This document shows positions 7,403 through 15,335 of a DNA stretch of 23,846 nt, in pieces; the first letter of the stretch is position 1; each line of letters starts with the position of its first letter. The stretch is from an uncultured Spirochaetales bacterium (GTDB taxonomy: Bacteria > Spirochaetota > Spirochaetia > Sphaerochaetales > Sphaerochaetaceae), in the NCBI GenBank assembly GCA_934247875.1, contig CAKQJZ010000027.1, positions 1 through 23,846 of the forward strand. The letters run 5' to 3'. Under the pieces are notes generated by a model that searched no databases, was not told where the DNA came from, and was given only the letters and a program-made list of their open reading frames with translations. Made by a program: the position numbers and the translations under genes.

Positions 7403-8599
7403 CTACAGATACTCTTGTGAAGTTTCTTTTAAATATATTTCTTCGAGAGCCTTTCTCAGGCGCCCGATAATAGTTCGTCTGATTCCAATCTCAACAGGAA
7501 TGTTAGGATCCTGATGAGCCTCATTGATCTTTGTTCCAACTATGAAATGAACCTGGTCGCTATCAAGAAGAATCTCGACAAAGCGTTTAGCAGGGTCATC
7601 TGGAAGCTCTGCAGGGTTGAGCCTCTTCTCAAGTATTGTCGCAACACGAGAGAGAGTCAGCATGCCCTCTGTTACCAAATCAGCACCTTCCATCTTGCTT
7701 GCAGGCGGAACATCCTTTGACCAGCATTTCATATCTACAGTGAGACGCTTGTCAAGTATTCTTGATACAATCTGCGCAGTTGTGCCACCAGAGATGATCT
7801 TTCTGCCATCAAAGGCTCTTATCTTCTCACCAAGAATCTCATCTGCTTCTTTTGTGAAAGGAGGCCCTGTAACAACGAGTGTTCTTCTTGGCTTTCTGAT
7901 ATATACGACAACGCATGTTATATCATCCTTGGAAGAGAGGCCATCTAAGCTATTTGCTTTATTGACAATAGCTCTGCTTAATTCACGAGATGAAATATCT
8001 GGGTCTTTCTCAATCTCTTCTTTGACAAATGAAGCAACGCCATCCAGACGCCAGCCAAGAGGGAGGCTCTTGCCTAGCCCTGACTGTGTGACTCCGTCGC
8101 TGAACATAATAAGGCGCTCTCCAGGAGAGAGTGAGAATGCAGATGAAGATATTACCTCTTTCTTGAATGCACCCTCTCTCTGAAGCTCTGTCTTCTCACG
8201 AGTCCATTTAACCTGTTCACTTCCATTGAAGCGAAGCGATGGCGGATTGTCATATTCAACGAGGTTTACTTCAATATCTTCATTCTTTTCCTTGTAGCGA
8301 ATATCAGCGATAGTGAATGTTGAGTAGCTTATCTTCCTCTCTTTGCATATCGGAAGAGTGTCCATGATAATCTTCGCAGAGTGATTTAAATCTATTGGAG
8401 AGAATGAGAGCTTATGAGCCATATGCGCAGTCAAAGACGCAAGCACATTGGCCTTTACTCCGCTTCCAAGCCCATCAGATAGAGTTGCAACTATCTGGTT
8501 GTTCTCAGGGTTCCTTGAAAGCAGGAATACATCGCCGCCAATCTTCTGGCCATGTTTATAGATCTGAGCGTAATCGACATCTATGAATACATTATTCAT
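7403..8599 (-). CDS. SpoIIE/PP2C-type serine/threonine phosphatase of a hydrogenase sensor operon
   Basis: A 398-residue soluble protein in two parts. Residues 1-235 are a PP2C domain of the SpoIIE class with metal-binding aspartates in SDGLGSG (D42), SDGVTQSG (D168) and SSKDDITCVVV (D225, D226). Residues 236-398 are a separate domain starting RKPRRTLVVTGPPF, with a short glycine-rich segment (ISGGTTAQ) near 275; I cannot assign its function. SpoIIE phosphatases usually act on phosphorylated anti-sigma antagonists, but no such partner is in the window. The gene overlaps the PAS-hydrogenase gene by four bases (ATGA), as expected if the hydrogenase-like protein is the sensor and this is its output. 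No transmembrane segment is visible. Confidence 0.86.
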   Translation of the reverse strand: MNNVFIDVDYAQIYKHGQKIGGDVFLLSRNPENNQIVATLSDGLGSGVKANVLASLTAHMAHKLSFSPIDLNHSAKIIMDTLPICKERKISYSTFTIADIRYKEKNEDIEVNLVEYDNPPSLRFNGSEQVKWTREKTELQREGAFKKEVISSSAFSLSPGERLIMFSDGVTQSGLGKSLPLGWRLDGVASFVKEEIEKDPDISSRELSRAIVNKANSLDGLSSKDDITCVVVYIRKPRRTLVVTGPPFTKEADEILGEKIRAFDGRKIISGGTTAQIVSRILDKRLTVDMKCWSKDVPPASKMEGADLVTEGMLTLSRVATILEKRLNPAELPDDPAKRFVEILLDSDQVHFIVGTKINEAHQDPNIPVEIGIRRTIIGRLRKALEEIYLKETSQEYL

Positions 8600-10389
8600 G
8601 AAAGTGAGCCATCCTCATCTTCAGTAAAGCCCTCGCCCTCATCTTTGCCTCCATGCACGCTGAAAGCATCAATCAGAGAGTTGAGCATGATCTCTGTCTC
8701 TGCAGCATTCTCACCTAAAAGCGATGCTATCTGCTGAACAGTCTCAAGTGACTTCTGGATAACATCCTCAGCCTTCTTTACAACTGTCTCACGTCTGACT
8801 GTCGGAGAAGTAATATCTTCAAACATCGCACCAAGAAGTCTCTTCTTCTCAACTAAGAAGAATGTGACTCTCAGGAATTTATCTCTATAGTGCATCCTGT
8901 ACTGTCCAGGATGTGCAAGATAGAACTGGTCTTTGAATTTATCAGCAAATGGGATAAAGCGCTCAACAGGGAGTCCTTTTACCATATTAAGCACATTCTG
9001 ATCGACAAAGCCCTCTTCCATATCACCAAAGATATCCAAGAAACGAGTATTGCAATCTGCAATCTTAAGCTCCTGATCGACTATGACAATACCATTAGGA
9101 ATAGTCCTCAAAAGCACATCGACCTTGCTCTCAGCCTCTTTGCGCATCTTAGTTACGCACATCTCAGCTTCAGCCATGCCAGCAAGGTATGCGATTGCCA
9201 TATCGCGGCAAGTGTTATAGCCACAGCCACCGCAATTGAGCTCATCTGCTTTTGTGACTTTGCCAAGCTCTACAAGAGTCTTCTTGATAACGTCCTCACT
9301 GAACTCCTTCTTAAAGCCATCTTCACGAGCAGGACCGCCGCTCTTAAGAATTCCATATCCACGCTTCAAGAGCTCACGAGAGAACTCTTTGTCTCCCTTA
9401 AAGAGCTTCTCTTCTTTGATACGCTCTATAGAGTATTCAGCAGCGTCCGACTTGCGCTTCGCAACAGAGTCTCTGAATGATGCGCCAGGGCCATTGATGC
9501 AGCCGCCATCACAGCAAAGCAACTCCAAGAAGATCTTATCATTCTCAAGACATGATAATGTACTTGAAATCTGTTCCATTCCAGAAAGTGAAATAGCCTT
9601 TGTGCCAAGATCGAAACCTTTCCAGTAGTTAGATGACTGAAGTTGTCCTGACTCAATTGGATATATAGTTGAAATGCCTGCGCGGGATGGGATGAATTCA
9701 GCCTTTTTCTCGACTTTGACATTCTCGAGCACTATTCCTTCTCTCTTGAACCACTCATCTACTTCCTTAAATGAAAGTGCGAAATCTGGATACCCAGGTG
9801 TAATCTCAGCTTCAATCTTCTTCGCAATGCATGGTCCAATGAATACTACTACGATATCTTCGCCATAGAGGTGCCTTAAATATGCGCTATGAGCTTGAAG
9901 CGGAGAAGGAATCGGAGAGAGCCTTTTGACATCTTCTGGATAGTACTTCTTAACAAGCTCTACAACAGATGGGCATGCAGTTCCAATCCATGGTGCATAG
10001 CCATCATGCTCAGAAGCATATAGATCTGTTGCTTCTGTAACAAGTGCGGCGCCGATTGCTGTCTCGCTTATTCCATCAAAGCCCAGCTTATAGAGAGAAG
10101 AGAGGAACTCTTCTTCGTATCCGCTATAAATAGATGCAAATGAAGGTGCAAGTGAGCATATTACTTTGCGCCCAGAAGACTCAATAGCTAGGCGTACTCT
10201 ATCTACATCATCTCTGACTTTCTTTGCGTTATTAGGACAAACATGGACACAGCGACCACAGAATATGCATCTGTCTTTGAGTATCATCGCATTGCCATCT
10301 TTGATCTGGATAGCTTTTACTGGACAAGAACGTACACATTTATAGCAATCTCTACAGCTTGTAGTTTCTGTATAAATAGGATAAAGCAT
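8596..10389 (-). CDS. hydS: Sensory-type [FeFe] hydrogenase (HydS-like) with Fe-S and PAS domains
   Basis: A 597-residue protein. Residues 1-55 hold two ferredoxin-type cysteine sets (C12/15/18/22 and C41/44/47/51). The H-cluster domain spans about 75-310 with ligands C139 (TACP), C187 (GPC-x2-K), C293 and C297 (CDGGC). The residue before C139 is Ala138, where catalytic enzymes have the proton-transfer Cys; this change is known in sensory HydS proteins. Residues 386-411 form a CGGCGYNTC...C putative [4Fe-4S] motif (RnfB-like), and 425-535 form a PAS domain. The end (545-597) is helical and acidic. It likely senses hydrogen or redox state and signals to the overlapping phosphatase. It shares one base with the preceding [2Fe-2S] gene. 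Direct sensing is inference. Confidence 0.88.
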   Translation of the reverse strand: MLYPIYTETTSCRDCYKCVRSCPVKAIQIKDGNAMILKDRCIFCGRCVHVCPNNAKKVRDDVDRVRLAIESSGRKVICSLAPSFASIYSGYEEEFLSSLYKLGFDGISETAIGAALVTEATDLYASEHDGYAPWIGTACPSVVELVKKYYPEDVKRLSPIPSPLQAHSAYLRHLYGEDIVVVFIGPCIAKKIEAEITPGYPDFALSFKEVDEWFKREGIVLENVKVEKKAEFIPSRAGISTIYPIESGQLQSSNYWKGFDLGTKAISLSGMEQISSTLSCLENDKIFLELLCCDGGCINGPGASFRDSVAKRKSDAAEYSIERIKEEKLFKGDKEFSRELLKRGYGILKSGGPAREDGFKKEFSEDVIKKTLVELGKVTKADELNCGGCGYNTCRDMAIAYLAGMAEAEMCVTKMRKEAESKVDVLLRTIPNGIVIVDQELKIADCNTRFLDIFGDMEEGFVDQNVLNMVKGLPVERFIPFADKFKDQFYLAHPGQYRMHYRDKFLRVTFFLVEKKRLLGAMFEDITSPTVRRETVVKKAEDVIQKSLETVQQIASLLGENAAETEIMLNSLIDAFSVHGGKDEGEGFTEDEDGSLS

Positions 10390-10637
10390 TATTCTCCAAT
10401 CTCCTTTTTAAGAAGATCAATAACACAATCTGATGACATCGCACTGTATTCAACGCCATTAATTCTTACATGAGGACCATTGTTGCATTTGCCTAAGCAA
10501 AGATGCCCAACAAGCTCAACATCGTCATTCAATCCGTTCTCATCGATGTAGTTTTCCAAATCGCTAAGAACAAAGTTATTACCGCGTGCAAAACAGCTAG
10601 AGCCCATGCAGAGTTCCACTGTGACTTTCTTCTCCAT
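10389..10637 (-). CDS. Thioredoxin-like [2Fe-2S] ferredoxin, first gene of the hydrogenase operon
   Basis: An 82-residue protein with C10-x4-C15 and C47-x3-C51, the ligand pattern of the NuoE/HndA C-terminal [2Fe-2S] domain. It is a paralogue of the protein at 7135-7392 (shared CxGxxCF-x-x-G opening and C-L-x2-C second pair). One copy precedes the sensor and the other precedes the catalytic enzyme, which suggests each ferredoxin serves its own hydrogenase. The ATG has an AAGGAAG site about ten bases upstream. The stop overlaps the hydS start by one base. Confidence 0.85.
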   Translation of the reverse strand: MEKKVTVELCMGSSCFARGNNFVLSDLENYIDENGLNDDVELVGHLCLGKCNNGPHVRINGVEYSAMSSDCVIDLLKKEIGE

Positions 10638-10664
10638 TATTTTTTGCTTCCTTCTGTTAAATCA

Positions 10665-10693
10665 AGCCTATTCCAACTATTGATAGAAGTCAA
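10665..10693 (-). promoter_or_regulatory. Candidate promoter of the hydrogenase operon
   Basis: On the minus strand TTGACT (10688-10693) and TAGGCT (10665-10670) are 17 bases apart. The -10 is poor, so activity may be low or need help. It is the best match between the rex terminator and the first hydrogenase-operon gene. Confidence 0.4.
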
Positions 10694-10695
10694 TA
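10678..10695. promoter_or_regulatory. 18-bp palindrome over the hydrogenase promoter (candidate Rex operator)
   Basis: TATTGA and TCAATA are perfect inverted arms with a six-base spacer, covering the -35 element. The overall 18-bp size equals that of Rex operators and rex is the adjacent gene. The arms do not match the common TTGTTAA half-site closely, so the identity of the binding protein is inference. Confidence 0.35.
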
Positions 10696-10735
10696 AAACT
10701 CTTCAATGCATATAAATAATGTACATTTAGATAAT

Positions 10736-10770
10736 AAAAAGCCTGCAATAATCTGATGAAATGCAGGCTT
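10736..10770 (-). terminator. Intrinsic terminator after rex
   Basis: AAGCCTGCA (10762-10770 on the minus strand) pairs perfectly with TGCAGGCTT (10739-10747) over nine positions with a 14-base loop, ending in five T. It lies 39 bases past the rex stop and separates the sec-ispH-rex unit from the hydrogenase operon. Confidence 0.85.
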
Positions 10771-10808
10771 AATGTGAAAAGAGTAATATTAAATTGAAGT
10801 TTTACTTC

Positions 10809-11480
10809 TTAAAGAACATCTTCTTGTTCTATTACATCACCTGAAGTGCCATATTTCTTTCTTAGTTTTACTGAAAGCACTGCAAATGAAGTTGCAAGGT
10901 CAGTTCTTTGCATAACAACATCATCAGGAAGCTTAAGATCCTTAGGTGCAAAGTTCCAGATTCCTCTGATTCCGCACTTGACGAGAAGATCTGCAACAGC
11001 CTGAGCTGCATGAGCAGGAACTGTTATTACAGCAATAGAGACTCTATGAGTCTTGATGTACTGGTTGATCTGGTCCATAGGAAGGACAGTGAGGGCACCT
11101 ATCTTAGTTCCGACCTTTGCTGGGTCCTTATCAAAAGCTGCGACAATTCTGAGGCCATACGCATCAAAGCCCTCATACTCTGCTATAGCTGTGCCAAGAT
11201 TGCCTGTTCCGACAATCAGAGCATCTGCTGTATTGTCCCAGCCAAGCACATGAGTAATGGAATCGATAAGCTCATCGATTTCAAAGCCTACTTTAGGCTT
11301 GCCTTCAATGCCTGTGCATGAGATATCCTTTCTGACCTGGATAGGCTTCAGGCCAAGTTCTTCAGCAAGCACAGTCGCACTTATATGACCCATCCCAGCT
11401 CTCTGATTCTGCTTCAGAATCCTTAAGTAGGATGGGAAACGCTTTACTGTTGGAATTGGTATTACCTGGACATCACTCAT
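10809..11480 (-). CDS. rex: Redox-sensing transcriptional repressor Rex
   Basis: A 223-residue Rex-family regulator. The N-terminal winged helix (about 1-80) includes the family stretch PTVKRFPSYLRIL (10-22) and GLKPIQVRKDIS (43-54), which contains the recognition helix. The Rossmann domain has GTGNLG (91-96) for NAD(H), followed by the acidic strand end AAFDKDP. Rex leaves its operators when NADH/NAD+ rises, and typically represses fermentation and hydrogenase genes. Its ATG overlaps the ispH stop by four bases (ATGA). It is therefore the last gene of the sec unit, but its terminator abuts the hydrogenase operon, a likely target. Confidence 0.95.
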   Translation of the reverse strand: MSDVQVIPIPTVKRFPSYLRILKQNQRAGMGHISATVLAEELGLKPIQVRKDISCTGIEGKPKVGFEIDELIDSITHVLGWDNTADALIVGTGNLGTAIAEYEGFDAYGLRIVAAFDKDPAKVGTKIGALTVLPMDQINQYIKTHRVSIAVITVPAHAAQAVADLLVKCGIRGIWNFAPKDLKLPDDVVMQRTDLATSFAVLSVKLRKKYGTSGDVIEQEDVL

Positions 11481-12337
11481 ATATTTTTGCTCCTTAGCGT
11501 ATCTATAACTTCTTGATAAACAGACTTCGGAGTTGAAGCTCCAGCAGTCACACCTATTATATTATATGAAAATACCTCTTGTGGAAGCTCTTCAGCCGCT
11601 TCAATTAAAAAAGCTTTCTCACACCCATCTTTAGCAAGCTCATAAAGCTCTTTGGTATTAGCGCTGAGTCTGTCTCCAACTACTACAAAAGCGTCAACAG
11701 ACTTACGTAGCTTCATAACTCCAAGCCGCCTCATGCGAGATGCAGAGCATATTGAGTTAAGAAAGCTGATTCTTATAGAGCGCTCTGCAGCACGCTTTAT
11801 GATTCTCTCAAGCTCAACATCAGAAAATGTAGTCTGAAGCACTGCGCTATAAGAGATTGATTTATCTAGACTATCGATATCCTCTGAAGAGGTAATCACT
11901 TTAGCCTCTTTATCAGTCGAACCTAAAAGCGATATTACCTCTGCATGCTTTGGATAGCCTACTATCAAGAGGTTTCCCTCTTCTTTTCTGACAAGCTCCT
12001 GATTATGCTTCACAACTGGACAAGTTGCATCAACAAGCACAAAGCCTTTCGCTTCAAACTCAGCTCTCTCTCTGTCTGCAATGCCATGAGCTCTTATTAT
12101 GAGCACACCTGGCTTTACACCTTCAGGGCTATAGATGCTTTTGATGGATAGCTTATCGAAATAAGCAATGACTCGCTTGTTATGGACAATGTCTCCATAA
12201 AAATAACAAGGAAGTCCATCATTCATAGCTTTCTCTGCAGCTTCGAATGCTTTGTTGATAGCACTCTCCACTCCAGAGCAGAAGCCTAGTTTCTCAGAGA
12301 CCAATACAGTTCTATCAGACAAGAGAATAATCCTCAT
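11477..12337 (-). CDS. ispH: 4-hydroxy-3-methylbut-2-enyl diphosphate reductase
   Basis: A 286-residue enzyme of the methylerythritol phosphate pathway, converting HMBPP to IPP and DMAPP with a [4Fe-4S] cluster. The three cluster cysteines are in GFCSGVE (C20), DATCPVV (about 105) and NSICSAS (about 197). Substrate-site blocks DIVHN, RAHG, HAEV, QTT, SANT and AGASTP are present. Some differ from the usual form: GYPKHAEV for GHPEV, and SICSASRMRR for TICYATQNRQ. The ATG lies 23 bases inside secF and gives about eight more residues before GFC than is usual. A TTG at 12320-12322, nine bases after GAGG, is a credible alternative start. Confidence 0.92.
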   Translation of the reverse strand: MRIILLSDRTVLVSEKLGFCSGVESAINKAFEAAEKAMNDGLPCYFYGDIVHNKRVIAYFDKLSIKSIYSPEGVKPGVLIIRAHGIADRERAEFEAKGFVLVDATCPVVKHNQELVRKEEGNLLIVGYPKHAEVISLLGSTDKEAKVITSSEDIDSLDKSISYSAVLQTTFSDVELERIIKRAAERSIRISFLNSICSASRMRRLGVMKLRKSVDAFVVVGDRLSANTKELYELAKDGCEKAFLIEAAEELPQEVFSYNIIGVTAGASTPKSVYQEVIDTLRSKNI

Positions 12338-13532
12338 TCTTCTTGATCTTTATCTTATTGATAGGACTTACTCTGTTAAAAAGAGAGAGAAGCCCAGGTG
12401 CGATGAAGTTAGATGAATAAGCACCAACAACAACACCCCAAGTCAAGTTGATTGCAAATAGCTTGATATCTCCAGTTGCAAAGATAGCAAGTGGAACGAT
12501 TGCGCATAGCGTTGTCAGGCTTGTGATGACTGTACGAGTCAGAGACTGTCTTACAGATAGATTTATAAGCTCATCAACACTCTTCTTTCTATCTTCTTTG
12601 ATATTCTCTCTTACACGGTCAAAGATAACGATTGTGTTATTGAGAGAGTATCCGATTATAGTCAGGATCGCTGCTATCGTCGTTGCAGATACTTCTAAGC
12701 GGAAGATCAGAATCAAGGCAAGCATCATCAATACATCATGAAACAGTGCAATGATTGATGAGAGCGCATAAGAGAATCTGAAGCGCAGTGATATATAAAG
12801 AAGAATCATGAGAATAGCAAGCAGGATTGCATAGAAAGATGACTTCAGGAGAGAAGATGAGAACTTAGGTCCTACAAAATCCGACTGCATTACAACTACA
12901 TTCTCGCTTCCAAATGCACTTGAGAGCGCATTGTTTACTCTCTCTTCGACTTCGCTCTGAGTCTCGCCATCGCTGACATTGACTCTTACCTGGAAATATC
13001 CTGCGTTCGCATTGCCAAGAGTCTGTATATTTGCGTTTCCGAGGCTGGATAGAGATGCCCTGATATCTTCAATGTTTACATCACGAGTAGGAGTTGCAAA
13101 GTTAAGGCGTGTAGGAGACTCTGATAGTGTTGCAGGGAATCCAAAGCCTGAGACAAGGTTCTCAGTAAGGAGAGTGCCATTCTCTACTTTGACGCTGAGA
13201 CCATCCCTCTTCATCTGAGAAGCTAGCTCTTCTACTGTCTTATAGCTTCCTGAGCTATAGCTATATGTAGTAACGCCAGATGAGTTTCTATACTGAAGAG
13301 TAAGCACTCCTGAGTTTACTGAAAGCGTTGCACTATCATTCCCGCTATAGCTTACATATAGTCCAAGCGGAGCTATCTGCACGCGTTCTGAGTATCCAGA
13401 GCCAAAGTCAATTCCAGTGTTGAAGCCTCCGCATGCGAAGAAGAACACAAGGCCAAGCACAATGAATAACAGCGATGAACCAAATGCAATATATTTATAC
13501 TTGATTACTTCAAATGGCTTTTTATCTTTCAT
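12315..13532 (-). CDS. secF: Protein translocase subunit SecF
   Basis: A 405-residue inner-membrane protein that, with SecD, uses the proton gradient to pull secreted proteins out of the Sec channel. TM1 is about 10-35, followed by a large extracytoplasmic region to about 225 and five C-terminal membrane helices. Family motifs include FNTGIDFGSG (35-45), ALFHDV in TM4 and GYSLNNTIVIFDRVREN. That last block has Asn where many SecF proteins have Asp (LNDT). The protein is about 90 residues longer than typical SecF. The extra part, roughly residues 50-140, is rich in Ser, Tyr and Gly. A GGAGGA site precedes the ATG, which overlaps secD by 11 bases. Confidence 0.95.
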   Translation of the reverse strand: MKDKKPFEVIKYKYIAFGSSLLFIVLGLVFFFACGGFNTGIDFGSGYSERVQIAPLGLYVSYSGNDSATLSVNSGVLTLQYRNSSGVTTYSYSSGSYKTVEELASQMKRDGLSVKVENGTLLTENLVSGFGFPATLSESPTRLNFATPTRDVNIEDIRASLSSLGNANIQTLGNANAGYFQVRVNVSDGETQSEVEERVNNALSSAFGSENVVVMQSDFVGPKFSSSLLKSSFYAILLAILMILLYISLRFRFSYALSSIIALFHDVLMMLALILIFRLEVSATTIAAILTIIGYSLNNTIVIFDRVRENIKEDRKKSVDELINLSVRQSLTRTVITSLTTLCAIVPLAIFATGDIKLFAINLTWGVVVGAYSSNFIAPGLLSLFNRVSPINKIKIKKNEDYSLV

Positions 13533-15258
13533 GAGTCTTCCTCCAAGAGAGCTTTATAGAGCCCTTATCCTCTCTTACGATGAGATCAAAGAAGAGATGA
13601 GATACAAATAGAGCTGTAAAGAGTGAGCATGCAACACCGATTGCGAGTGTGTTGGCAAATCCCTTTACAGAGCTTGATCCGAATATAGAAAGCACTACAG
13701 CTGCGATGATTGTTGTGACGTTGGAGTCTGTAATAGTCCAGAAAGCCTTTCCAAAGCCCTCCTTTACAGCATCATAAATAGTCTCACCTGCTTTAAGCTC
13801 TTCCTTCATTCTCTCATATATGATTACGTTGGCATCGATTGCCATGCCAAGCGTCAAAACTAGGCCTGCAATGGAAGCGAGAGTGAGTGTGAAGTTCATC
13901 GCAGATAGAACTGCAATCATCATATAGAAGTTCATTAAAAGCGCAAAGTCTGCAATGAATCCAGCAGGTCCATAGTAAACAGCCATAAAGAGCACAACGA
14001 GAATGATGCCTGCGCATATAGCTTTCAGCGCAATCGAAACAGCATCGTCTCCGAGTGTTGCACCAACAGATTGCTGAGAGAGCACTTTGAGATCAATTGG
14101 AAGCGCTGCTGTCTTAAGCACGATAGCAAGTGAGTTGGCTTCCTCTTCTGTAAATCCACCAGAGAGCTGAACGCTATCCTGAATAGCACTATTGATAGTT
14201 GCGACGCTCTTTACCTTTCCATCCATTACTACAGCAAGCTGATTGCCAACATTAGCTTTAGTAAGCGCATAGAATAGCTTTCCGCCTTCACTATCGAGAT
14301 GGAAGTTGATTACAGGTCTTAAGCTCTGATTGTCCTTGCTTACTTCAGCACTCTCAAGGTGAATTCCATCAAGTCCGATTTCATCATTGATTACAACAAG
14401 GCTATCTAAGACTTCAATGCCATATTCATCTTCTGTATAGTAACCAGCAAGAGTCTTGCCCTCTGGAATGTAGCTTGGAGTTATCATATGGCCATCATCA
14501 GAGAAGATTGAGCTAGGATTGCGCTTATAAGAAGCATTGACTTCTTTAGTCAGCGCACTATCAACAAGCTGGAATGTAAGGGAGCCGCTTCCGCGGAGGA
14601 ATGAGTTGACACGCTCAGGGTCTGCCTCTCCTGGAACTTCAATCAGAATCTGATCCGTGCCCTGGAGACGGATATCTGGCTCTGATACGCCAAACTGGTC
14701 AATACGAGATGTGAGTATGTCGATATCATCAGACAAGAGCTTTGTAAGCTCATCTTTAGTAGGTTCAGTTCCTGTCTTCTCAACATAGCTATCGATATCT
14801 GCTTCAAGCAGAACAGACATACCGCCTCTTAAATCAAGACCTAGCTGCAATACTCTAGATGAAAGCTTCTTGACAGCCATGATCTCATCACGATAGATGC
14901 TTTCAGATGCTTCAAAGCATGCAGCTTCGCTATCAAATGCAGATAGAAGCGCTTTGACTGTCCAGCTCTTAGGGCTCTCTTTACCACTCTTTTTCAAAGC
15001 AGCCTTAGCAGATGGAATCAAAGCTTCATATTTCTCAGGAATCTGAGACTCAGGAGATGATGAGAATAACGCTTTAAGCTCTCTGACATCTCTGGATGCC
15101 TGACCTCGTGAATACTCACGTATTTGCAAATTGGTTCCAGCAGCTAGCTCTTTGAGACTATCTGGGGTAAAGCAATACCACTTGATTGTTGGAAGCAGCA
15201 GCATAGCTCCGACTACTATAACCAATAGGACTAATAGAATTCGTCCAGTCTTTTTCAA
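13522..15258 (-). CDS. secD: Protein translocase subunit SecD
   Basis: A 578-residue inner-membrane partner of SecF. TM1 is about 6-25. The signature GLDLRGGM is at 140-147, unusually far from TM1 because of an extra polar, Lys/Ser/Glu-rich segment of roughly 90-100 residues. The P1 domain follows, and the C-terminal helix block contains GLVLTLGMAIDANVIIYERMKEEL. The start is TTG, supported by a strong AGGAGGAG site with five-base spacing; no ATG fits. It lies between yajC and secF, the standard order yajC-secD-secF. Confidence 0.95.
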   Translation of the reverse strand: MKKTGRILLVLLVIVVGAMLLLPTIKWYCFTPDSLKELAAGTNLQIREYSRGQASRDVRELKALFSSSPESQIPEKYEALIPSAKAALKKSGKESPKSWTVKALLSAFDSEAACFEASESIYRDEIMAVKKLSSRVLQLGLDLRGGMSVLLEADIDSYVEKTGTEPTKDELTKLLSDDIDILTSRIDQFGVSEPDIRLQGTDQILIEVPGEADPERVNSFLRGSGSLTFQLVDSALTKEVNASYKRNPSSIFSDDGHMITPSYIPEGKTLAGYYTEDEYGIEVLDSLVVINDEIGLDGIHLESAEVSKDNQSLRPVINFHLDSEGGKLFYALTKANVGNQLAVVMDGKVKSVATINSAIQDSVQLSGGFTEEEANSLAIVLKTAALPIDLKVLSQQSVGATLGDDAVSIALKAICAGIILVVLFMAVYYGPAGFIADFALLMNFYMMIAVLSAMNFTLTLASIAGLVLTLGMAIDANVIIYERMKEELKAGETIYDAVKEGFGKAFWTITDSNVTTIIAAVVLSIFGSSSVKGFANTLAIGVACSLFTALFVSHLFFDLIVREDKGSIKLSWRKTHER

Positions 15259-15335
15259 AACACTCCTCCTCTATAAGGAAAAATGGGCAAGATTTCTCCT
15301 GCCCCTTTATTTTCAATTAAAAAGCAATTCCTGAT

